Source: Mucilaginibacter dorajii
GTDB taxonomy: Bacteria > Bacteroidota > Bacteroidia > Sphingobacteriales > Sphingobacteriaceae
Length of the DNA stretch: 64,000 nucleotides
Assembly: GCF_024808255.1 (NCBI RefSeq)
Contig: NZ_JANTYS010000002.1
Span: forward strand, 310,001 to 374,000
Direction of reading: 5' to 3'
The translations under genes and the position numbers were made by a program. The notes under the pieces are model-generated. The model was not told the DNA's origin. It saw only the letters and a list, made by a program, of their open reading frames with translations, and ran no database searches. Position 1 is the first letter of the stretch. Every line of letters begins with the position of its first letter. Shown here piece by piece: positions 57,152 through 64,000 of the stretch.

Positions 57152-57606
57152 GGTATCGGAGAAGTTTCATATGAAGGAGTTTTAAAAAAACTATCATTGC
57201 GAGTGGTAAAAGCCGCGAACTCTGAAGATAGAATGACAATATAAAGCTATGTCATTGCGAGGTACGAAGCAATCGCGAACTGTGCAGATTCGCCCTGTAT
57301 AGCATGAGATTGCTTCGTGTCTACCCATGACATGTTGTAGATCCCAAACTTACGAAGTTTTTAAAACTTCGTAAGTTTTTCGCCGGTTTGTCATTCCACC
57401 TTCAGAATTTCGCAAAATTTTACAACTCAGGATGACAGGTGTTTTTTAAACACATCATGGATAGGAACGAAGGATCTGTTTTTGTCGTTCCTCCCCGCAA
57501 TTGTTATTTGTCGCAAGTACACCCCTAAAATGTCTGGAATAAGCCTAACACGTTCTTGTGTTTTGGCGTTATTTTTGATTCATATTTACACCAAAATCAT
57601 TGACCT
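57152..57606. repeat. Intergenic palindromic elements (81-bp element and 29-base hairpin)
   Basis: No gene is supported. The 81-bp element at 57251-57331 matches 45646-45726 in the opposite orientation at 78 of 81 positions. A 29-base hairpin at 57348-57376 is identical to 43278-43306 and is followed by TTTT. Further TCATTGCGAG-type fragments lie near 57195. A TAnnTTTG match (TATTTTTG, 57570-57577) may be part of the promoter of the gene at 57607, although no -33 element is well placed. Confidence 0.8.
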
Positions 57607-58512
57607 ATGTTCCCCATCAAACCGCACATCTGGTTCGACCAGAATAAAGCCAAAGAAGCTGCCGAATTTTACGCGTCATTAATGCCCGATTCGGCCTTAA
57701 ACTATGTGAATCATTTTGCAATGCCCGGTGGCGGCGAATGCGAAACAGTTGAATTTACTGTGGCCGGACAGCCCTTCCTGGGCATCAGTGCGGGGCATGG
57801 ATTAACTATCAGTCCCGCTATATCCTTTATGATCAATTTTGATCCCTCGCGCGACCCGGATGCTGCCAAACATATAGATGAGGTTTGGCACAAGCTGCTA
57901 CCAAACGGAGAGGTAATGATGCCGCTGGATCGCTACCCCTTTAGCGAACGCTACGGCTGGGTAAAGGATAAATACGGCGTGTCCTGGCAGTTGATCCTGA
58001 CTAACCCAACCGGCGAGGAAAGGCCGGTGATCGTTCCGTCACTGCTGTATACCGGCGATGTAGCCGGAAAAGCCAATGAAGCTATCGACTTTTACTGCTC
58101 GGTATTTAAAGACAGTAAACGCGGCACCACGGCTCCTCGCCCTGTAGACATGGGTCCCGACAAGGCAGGTACCCTGCTGTTTGCTGATTTTTACTTAAAC
58201 CAAACCTGGCTGGCGGCCATGGATAGCGCGCACCCGCACGGGTTTGCTTTTAATGACGCCGTGTCATTGCTCGTCACCTGCGAAACACAGGAAGATATCG
58301 ATTACTACTGGTCGGCCCTTTCGGCCGGCGGCGAACCCGGGCAATGCGGCTGGTTAAAGGATAAATACGGTGTATCCTGGCAGGTAGCTTCAACCGTAAT
58401 GTTTGAGGCGCTTAAGAATGGCAGCCCCGAACAAGTTGCACGCGTTACGCAGACCTTCATGGCCATGAAAAAAGTTGATGTTGCGACTTTGCAACAGGCC
58501 TACAATGGGTAG
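57607..58512 (+). CDS. PhnB-like two-domain VOC protein
   Basis: A 301-residue protein of two tandem PhnB/3-demethylubiquinone-methyltransferase-like domains, about residues 1-140 and 150-300. Each ends in the same WVKDKYGVSWQL / WLKDKYGVSWQV motif, so the protein is an internal duplication. Members are metal-binding VOC-fold proteins with no generally known reaction. Start ATG at 57607 begins MFPIKPHIWFDQNKAKEAAE, typical of the family. It stands alone and ends at a bidirectional hairpin. Confidence 0.88.
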   Translation: MFPIKPHIWFDQNKAKEAAEFYASLMPDSALNYVNHFAMPGGGECETVEFTVAGQPFLGISAGHGLTISPAISFMINFDPSRDPDAAKHIDEVWHKLLPNGEVMMPLDRYPFSERYGWVKDKYGVSWQLILTNPTGEERPVIVPSLLYTGDVAGKANEAIDFYCSVFKDSKRGTTAPRPVDMGPDKAGTLLFADFYLNQTWLAAMDSAHPHGFAFNDAVSLLVTCETQEDIDYYWSALSAGGEPGQCGWLKDKYGVSWQVASTVMFEALKNGSPEQVARVTQTFMAMKKVDVATLQQAYNG

Positions 58513-58536
58513 ATCGAGAGAAATTAAGGGAAATAT

Positions 58537-58568
58537 AAAAGCCTGTAGATAATTATTTACAGGCTTTT
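58537..58568. terminator. Bidirectional terminator hairpin
   Basis: AAAAGCCTGTA (58537-58547) and TACAGGCTTTT (58558-58568) form a perfect 11-bp stem with a 10-base loop. It lies between convergent genes, with A and T runs on both sides. Confidence 0.9.
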
Positions 58569-58622
58569 ATTTGTTTTGTTTGGCCCTTAATGAGCCGTAT
58601 CTCAACTTACCAAGTGAACTGA

Positions 58623-61600
58623 TCACTCACTCCGCAAACTTTTTACCGGGTTTGCCAGGGCGGCTTTCAAAGCCTTATAACCTACCGTGAGCCAGCCTAT
58701 CAATAACGAGATTGCAATGGCTGCCACAAAAACCCACACACCCGGCGAGATCCGATAGGCGAAGGTTTGCAGCCATCCATTCATCAGGTACCAGGCTGCC
58801 GGGGCGCCAAGCGCGAATGCCAGCGCTATAAGCGCTATAAATTCTTTTGAAAATAAATACACAATACTGCCTATGGAGGCGCCTAACACTTTTCGTATAC
58901 CAACTTCCCGGGTACGCTGTACCGCCATAAACGAAACCAGGCCATATAAGCCAAGACAGGAAATAAAAATGGCAATAACCGCAAATATTTTGTAGATCAG
59001 CTCCAGCTGGTTTTCCTGCTTATAAAATTTGGCAATGCTATCATCAACAAAAAAGCCTGTGTAAGCATATTCAGGATATTTTTTTTCCCAGGTACTTTGT
59101 ACCAATGCTACAGTTTTGGCAAGCTTTCGGCCTTCAATTTTTACTGCTATTTCCTGCTCCTGCTGTTTTGAGGGGTATATCACCAAAGGCTTAATTTCCT
59201 CACGCATAGAGTTTGTTTTAAAATCGGCAACTACGCCTGTTATAGGCAGGTTTCCATAACTATCAAAGGTGAGGGTTTTGCCCAAAGCATCTTCCGCACG
59301 TTTAAGGCCAAGCTTGCGTATAAAAGTTTCATTAACCACCAACTCGCGTGCTGTATCGCTGGGCTCATAGCCCTTGCCCGCTATAAACCTTAGGCTAAAT
59401 GTTTTAAAGTAATCTGCATCGGCTACTTTAATGAAAATATCAAAGCCCGGATCTTTTTCTGAACGATTGAAGTAAAAATTACTGGAATTGTTATGCGCAG
59501 ACGATGGTACATCGGCCGAAAAGCTGGCTGCTTTTACACCCGGCAATGCCAGCACCTGTTGTTTAAAGCTGTTCAATCGCACTAAACCGACGCTATCGGC
59601 AGGGCATGGTATGGCCAATACGGCTTCTTTATTAAAGCCAAGGTCGGCGTTGTTTACAAAATCCATTTGTTTAACGGCGATGGCCGTTCCGATAATGAGC
59701 AATTGTGAAATGGCAAACTGGGTAATTACCAGCACCCGGCGGAGCGATATGCCGCCTACCGCGGCAGAATTAATTTTGTTTTTCAGCGCCTGGATGGGTT
59801 TAAATCCTGATACGATAATGGCTGGATATATCCCCGAAAGCAGGATCACAGCAAATATTACGCAAGCCAGGCACAGCAATATGCCGGGATTGAACAAACT
59901 TATGGTATCTGGCACGCTGGCGATGTGCTTAAGTAATGGGAAAGCCAATTGGGCCACACCTACCGCAAGCCCTGCCGAAAACATAACAATAATGGCAGTT
60001 TCGCACATTACCAGCCCTATCAACTGGCCCTGGCTGCTGCCCAGCACCTTGCGGATGCCCACCTCTTTGGAGCGGCTAACGGATTGCGCGGTTGATAGGT
60101 TAATGAAATTGATGGAAGCCATAACGATAATGAGTACCGCGATAAGTGACAACGTGCGCAGTGTTGACCTGCTGGTTACGTGATCGCCCAGGGTACCGCC
60201 AAAGCTGGTATCAAAGTGGATGGTTGATAAGGGTTGCGCCACCGCGTATCTTTTCTTGGCAGTGTGTTTATTATTATTAAACTGTTTTTCAGAAAAACTG
60301 AGCATTTGCCTTTCAACAGTGCTTTGCAATACAGTTGCAGGAAATTTGATATATACCTGGCAGTCGCTGCTTGTCTGGTCCCAGGTATTTAAATAATTGT
60401 AGCTTTTTGCATTTTGTTTCCAGGTGATATAGGAAATCAACACTTTAAATGGCAGATCTGTATTTGGAGGTAAATCCTGTATTACACCTGCAACTTTTAG
60501 TGTAAGCAGGTTATCCACCCGCAGCGTTTTTCCTACAGCCGTTTGCCAATCACCAAAATATTTTATCGCGCTGCTTTTATCAATCACCATCATATTGGGA
60601 TCCTTTAAAGCTGATGCATTACCGGCAAGCCAGGTTGCCGAAAAAACATCGAAAAGCTGGGGTTCGGCAAACATGATGCCTGTATTTTCTACAAATTTTT
60701 TATCGCCCGCCGGGTTGCCATTTGCCGCCTGGGCCACCATCTGGCTTCCATAAATGGCGTTGATGCCTGTAACGGTGGCCTGCGGAAAATAAAGACGGAA
60801 GGCATCTACAGCGGGTGCAGAAATCCCGGCACTATACCTGATGTTGCCTTCCCGGTCTTTTTTTGTAACAATACGGTAGGTGCTTTTATAATGCAGCTGA
60901 TAGGTATCAAAGCTTAGTTCATACTGAACAACTACAAATATAAGCAGGCAAGCCGCAATGCCTATGGCCAGCCCGGCTATATTAATGGCTGAATAGCTTT
61001 GATGACGAACGATATTTCGCCATGCGATTTTTAAATAATTTCTAAACATATAATTGCGCTTTAATTTTTCAGGCGACCACCCGAGAGTGGTATCACGATT
61101 CGAAATTAAGGGCGCAATTCGGGAAGAGAGTCCCAGGTTATAAGATAGGATACCTTTTTTTAGTTCGGTCTTATGTTCTGCCGGGCTTTTCCCGGTCATC
61201 TGTTTGAAAATACGGTGAAAAGCACTTTTGGAATTGAATCCTGATTCAAATGCAATACCCAGCAGGGTTAAATGGTCATAAGCCGGATCCTGCATTTTAC
61301 GGGCTACATCCCTAACGCGATATTCATTAATAAAATCATTAAAGTTTTTTTTGAGCGCTATATTAATGATCCGCGATAGTTCATGGGTATGTATATCCAA
61401 TTTCCCGGCCAGTGTGCTTAAGCTTAGTTCCGCATCCTGGTAAAACAGGTTCAGCTCCATGGCCTTCTTTAGCCAAATACCTTTTTGCCTCAGCGCCGCC
61501 GTCGACAATGGTTTTGAAACAGGTGGTCCCTGAACCGGCACCGATATTTGCTGTTTAAAAAAGGCTGCTGCCGCTATCCAGATCATCATTATTGCTAAAA

Positions 61601-62273
61601 GGATGTACAAGGGATAATAAGCAGATATACCTAACCGGTAATAAAAATAATTCACCGCGGTGTAAGGTATCCACAACAGCCATAGCAGGCCCAAACCCGT
61701 CAGTAAGCGATGTAGCCAGCGCAATTCGTAGCGGTGCCGGTCGCTCTCATTGTTAAATTTTAGTTGTTGGTAAAAGCGTTTTATCAGCCCGGAAGACCAA
61801 TACAGGTAGATGATGACCGAAATAAACGCTAACAGGTGCAATACCGGGCTCATTTGCCGGTACGATAGTGTATCATAAGTAGCCGCGCGGTTTTTTATAC
61901 TATCGCTAACGCTCCATACCTGTGTACCTAATTCCATCAGCAACGGACTAAAATGCAGCAGATCCTTAAACCGGAATTTATATTCCGGCCGGGTTATTTT
62001 AAGCACATAAAAATAGATCAGGGGTCCAAGTGCCAGCGAAAATTGCAGTGGCATCCAGCTCCAGCGGGGAAAGTAAGTCCCAAGCCCGATGTCCATTCCT
62101 AATACCCAGGTCATCCACAAAACAACAGTTAACAGCGCCAAACCAAGAAACCGGTTTGCGGTGCGGTTAATTCTTTTGGCGAACCATAACTGTAGGGTAA
62201 AAGTCAATCCGGTAAATATCGCTCCCAGGAAAGTCAGGTCATAAAGGTTGATATGGAATGTATAGTGATTCAA
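58623..62273 (-). CDS. AraC-type membrane regulator fused to an FtsX/MacB-type permease
   Basis: One 1216-residue reading frame holds two proteins that are usually separate. Residues 1-240 have about seven hydrophobic helices, 285-375 are an AraC HTH pair (LSLSTLAGKLDIHTHELS and GIAFESGFNSKSAFHRIFKQ), and residues 409-1216 are an FtsX permease with two periplasmic domains (SRSKEVGIRKVLGSSQGQ and QRTREVGIRKVLGASIGS). A 35-residue linker joins them without stop. An internal ATG at 61049, exactly where permeases of this kind begin, could start a free permease of 808 residues. A strong terminator lies downstream. No ATPase is adjacent. Confidence 0.85.
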   Translation of the reverse strand: MNHYTFHINLYDLTFLGAIFTGLTFTLQLWFAKRINRTANRFLGLALLTVVLWMTWVLGMDIGLGTYFPRWSWMPLQFSLALGPLIYFYVLKITRPEYKFRFKDLLHFSPLLMELGTQVWSVSDSIKNRAATYDTLSYRQMSPVLHLLAFISVIIYLYWSSGLIKRFYQQLKFNNESDRHRYELRWLHRLLTGLGLLWLLWIPYTAVNYFYYRLGISAYYPLYILLAIMMIWIAAAAFFKQQISVPVQGPPVSKPLSTAALRQKGIWLKKAMELNLFYQDAELSLSTLAGKLDIHTHELSRIINIALKKNFNDFINEYRVRDVARKMQDPAYDHLTLLGIAFESGFNSKSAFHRIFKQMTGKSPAEHKTELKKGILSYNLGLSSRIAPLISNRDTTLGWSPEKLKRNYMFRNYLKIAWRNIVRHQSYSAINIAGLAIGIAACLLIFVVVQYELSFDTYQLHYKSTYRIVTKKDREGNIRYSAGISAPAVDAFRLYFPQATVTGINAIYGSQMVAQAANGNPAGDKKFVENTGIMFAEPQLFDVFSATWLAGNASALKDPNMMVIDKSSAIKYFGDWQTAVGKTLRVDNLLTLKVAGVIQDLPPNTDLPFKVLISYITWKQNAKSYNYLNTWDQTSSDCQVYIKFPATVLQSTVERQMLSFSEKQFNNNKHTAKKRYAVAQPLSTIHFDTSFGGTLGDHVTSRSTLRTLSLIAVLIIVMASINFINLSTAQSVSRSKEVGIRKVLGSSQGQLIGLVMCETAIIVMFSAGLAVGVAQLAFPLLKHIASVPDTISLFNPGILLCLACVIFAVILLSGIYPAIIVSGFKPIQALKNKINSAAVGGISLRRVLVITQFAISQLLIIGTAIAVKQMDFVNNADLGFNKEAVLAIPCPADSVGLVRLNSFKQQVLALPGVKAASFSADVPSSAHNNSSNFYFNRSEKDPGFDIFIKVADADYFKTFSLRFIAGKGYEPSDTARELVVNETFIRKLGLKRAEDALGKTLTFDSYGNLPITGVVADFKTNSMREEIKPLVIYPSKQQEQEIAVKIEGRKLAKTVALVQSTWEKKYPEYAYTGFFVDDSIAKFYKQENQLELIYKIFAVIAIFISCLGLYGLVSFMAVQRTREVGIRKVLGASIGSIVYLFSKEFIALIALAFALGAPAAWYLMNGWLQTFAYRISPGVWVFVAAIAISLLIGWLTVGYKALKAALANPVKSLRSE

Positions 62274-62601
62274 GTTATTATCTCTATCAATCGCTATTCC
62301 AAATTTATACTATATTGATGTATAGACAATTAACTAATATTGAAAAATTTCATTGATACGAAAGCGTACGTCTTGTGCCCGCTTTTGTATCAAAGTTATA
62401 TAGGATTGACCAAAATAAACAAAAAACGTTCGCAGGTAACACAGTACTTACGAACGTTTGCGGGACGAATGGGAATCTATTAGTAGACTTAGATCGAGTT
62501 TTGGAGGTTATTAGAAAAACCATTAACATCGAATGACTCTTTAAATGTTAAAATTGAATAAATTATCTTCTACGTTTACCTTGCCGTCGCTCAGTTTTAA
62601 G
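62274..62601. other. 328-base intergenic region with an inverted repeat
   Basis: No gene is supported. AAACGTTCG (62424-62432) pairs with CGAACGTTT (62451-62459) across an 18-base spacer. The promoter of the fusion gene (starting at 62273 on the minus strand) should lie in this region, but no clear -7 element was found. Confidence 0.5.
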
Positions 62602-64000
62602 CTATTTTTTTTCCAATTGTTCTAACGCTTTTTTTGAGTCGTCATTTTTAGAATTTAATAAAAGCGATCTTTTATACATGATAATGGCTGCTTCTTTTTT
62701 TCCCGACTTAGCTAATATTTCCCCGTAGCTGTTAAACAAATTATCACTTTTGGGAAATACATATACTGCGGCGCGAAAAGTTTGTAGCGCGAGGTCGGTC
62801 TTTTGATCATTAAAAAATTCATAACCCAGATCATTCAGGGTGTTTTCCGTTAGGCTATAATTCGCAGTATCGGGGGCCATCGCTATTAATTTAGCAAACG
62901 CGGCATCTTCGCCTTCGCTAATCAACGACCGGGCATAGCACGCAGCCGCCTGCTGTTTTGCTTTTTTTACGGACGTGGTTCTGCCATTAACAATATTTAA
63001 TGCACCAAAAATATTATCCATTGCCGACGGGCTTTCCTTGTTGTCCAACCATATCAACAGTTGGTGTTTGGCCAGATTTTGGATGATATTAGCCCGGCAG
63101 CCGGGTAGTCCGCCACTTTCCCATACAATCTTCCCCAAAGTGCTGTCTACTCCAATGCGGTTACCAAATCCCCAGTAGAAATCACCGATCAGGCCAATTT
63201 CAGATTCTAAGCCTTGTAAAATGATCTTTTTACCGTTATTTCTGGTAGAAGGGGTGAAGACCAAAGCCAATGTTTTTTGCTTTAACAAGCGATGGCTAAA
63301 CAGCGCCTGATTAAAACTCGCCAGGTCCAATACCGAAGTGTAGATATTGGCATCCCCCTCAGACGGCCAGGTTCTGTACTGCACCTTGTACTCATTAACC
63401 GCAAAGGAGTCAACCCGGGCAGGCGTCATGGAAGATATAAAAGGCCACGCATAATTGTAAGCTACATTCGGGTGGGAATAAGGATTTGAACCCGATGTTT
63501 TCTGAAAAGTGCTTTTCATGCCTGCCGGTATAAAGATATTTTTTGAAAGGTAGGCCGCATATTTTTCGCCACTCAGTTTTTCTACCAGCAGCGCTAATAA
63601 ACTATAATTGGTATTGGAATAATCCCAGTTCGTTCCAGCCTGAAAATTCAGCGGCAACTTATCCTTTTTTAAGGCAGGGATCACATCATTTATTGTAAAA
63701 ATGGTATCCCTGTTTAATCGCCATAATGGTACAAACACATCGCCGTTATTGGGGATGCCTGAAGTATTTGCAAGTATTTGGTATACGGTCACTTCCGGAT
63801 AAGGAAAATCCGGAAAATATTTCGAAAATAGGTCTGTTAAATTCAGTTTTTTATGCTCATACAACTGAAGAACCGCAATTGAGGTGAAAAGCTTTGATAC
63901 CGAAGCGATTTGAAAAAGTGTGCTGGGGGTATTAAGGATTTTATTTTGAACATCAGTATATCCAAAGGATTTTTGATAAAGGGCTTTACCATTTTCGGCT
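62602..64000 (-). CDS. Class C beta-lactamase-type serine hydrolase, N-terminus cut by the window
   Basis: The reading frame runs in from the window edge; a TTG at 63864 is internal. The visible N-terminal part reads FQIASVSKLFTSIAVLQ, in which SVSK is the SxxK nucleophile motif, and NWDYSNTNYSLLALL supplies the YxN motif. Around residue 245 KIVWESGGLPGC stands in the place of the KTG-type motif. The C-terminal 110 residues form TPR-like helices (TFRAAVYVFPKSDNLFNSYG). This matches serine hydrolases of the AmpC/EstB family with TPR extension, acting on esters or peptides in the periplasm. The start lies outside the window. Confidence 0.88.
   Translation of the reverse strand, partial: AENGKALYQKSFGYTDVQNKILNTPSTLFQIASVSKLFTSIAVLQLYEHKKLNLTDLFSKYFPDFPYPEVTVYQILANTSGIPNNGDVFVPLWRLNRDTIFTINDVIPALKKDKLPLNFQAGTNWDYSNTNYSLLALLVEKLSGEKYAAYLSKNIFIPAGMKSTFQKTSGSNPYSHPNVAYNYAWPFISSMTPARVDSFAVNEYKVQYRTWPSEGDANIYTSVLDLASFNQALFSHRLLKQKTLALVFTPSTRNNGKKIILQGLESEIGLIGDFYWGFGNRIGVDSTLGKIVWESGGLPGCRANIIQNLAKHQLLIWLDNKESPSAMDNIFGALNIVNGRTTSVKKAKQQAAACYARSLISEGEDAAFAKLIAMAPDTANYSLTENTLNDLGYEFFNDQKTDLALQTFRAAVYVFPKSDNLFNSYGEILAKSGKKEAAIIMYKRSLLLNSKNDDSKKALEQLEKK

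Noticed and set aside
57482..57682. 66-residue ORF before the PhnB-like gene
   Set aside because: It overlaps the real gene in another frame and resembles nothing known.

Overview
The window reads as a chromosomal segment of a Bacteroidota bacterium, most probably a Sphingobacteriaceae member near Mucilaginibacter or Pedobacter (inference from gene families, not a search). Lineage marks are a SusC/SusD pair behind an ECF sigma/FecR pair, a C-terminal domain of the gliding-motility/T9SS type B kind, atpD-atpC standing apart from other ATP synthase genes, orphan FtsX-type permeases, TAnnTTTG promoter elements and several TTG starts.

Layout. (1) 1-12250, plus strand: one tightly packed surface-polysaccharide cluster with several glycosyltransferases, two FkbM-type methyltransferases, a Wzy-like polymerase, a GT2 domain fused to an exosortase-like membrane domain, a WcaF-like acetyltransferase and a GT-C-like membrane protein. 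Its 5' end lies outside the window. (2) 12333-14790, minus strand: obg, adk, tRNA-Arg(ACG) and a peroxiredoxin. (3) 14936-21243: a thioredoxin-fold lipid/envelope-type protein and two tandem 799-aa permeases. (4) 21334-24349: a quinone oxidoreductase, atpD and atpC. (5) 24721-27275: two unrecognised, overlapping envelope genes. (6) 27331-30080, minus strand: an ArsR-SRPBCC regulon with three SRPBCC paralogues, a VOC protein and a secreted protein, preceded by a promoter with two matching palindromes. (7) 30833-38243: a YncE-like lipoprotein, a PAS protein, a hybrid histidine kinase, and a DnaQ-like exonuclease with a cNMP/CBS/DUF294 protein. (8) 38499-48355: a large secreted T9SS cargo protein, a DUF1080 protein, an AraC regulator, an SDR enzyme and a rifampicin-phosphotransferase-like enzyme. 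(9) 49313-57151: an ECF sigma, FecR, SusC, SusD, SGNH-hydrolase nutrient-uptake locus. (10) 57607-64000: a PhnB-like protein, a 1216-aa ORF joining a membrane AraC regulator to an FtsX permease, and a class C beta-lactamase-type serine hydrolase cut by the window end.

Intergenic DNA is rich in palindromes: an 81-bp element in two copies 11.6 kb apart, a 92-bp inverted repeat, a 144-bp imperfect palindrome, a perfect 22-bp stem between adk and obg, competing hairpins between atpD and atpC, and 7-bp tandem repeats directly after both tandem permeases. The best candidates for unusual biology are the GT2-exosortase fusion in its polysaccharide cluster, the AraC-FtsX fusion, and the unrecognised gene pair at 24721-27275. 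No CRISPR array, insertion sequence, rRNA or prophage is visible.
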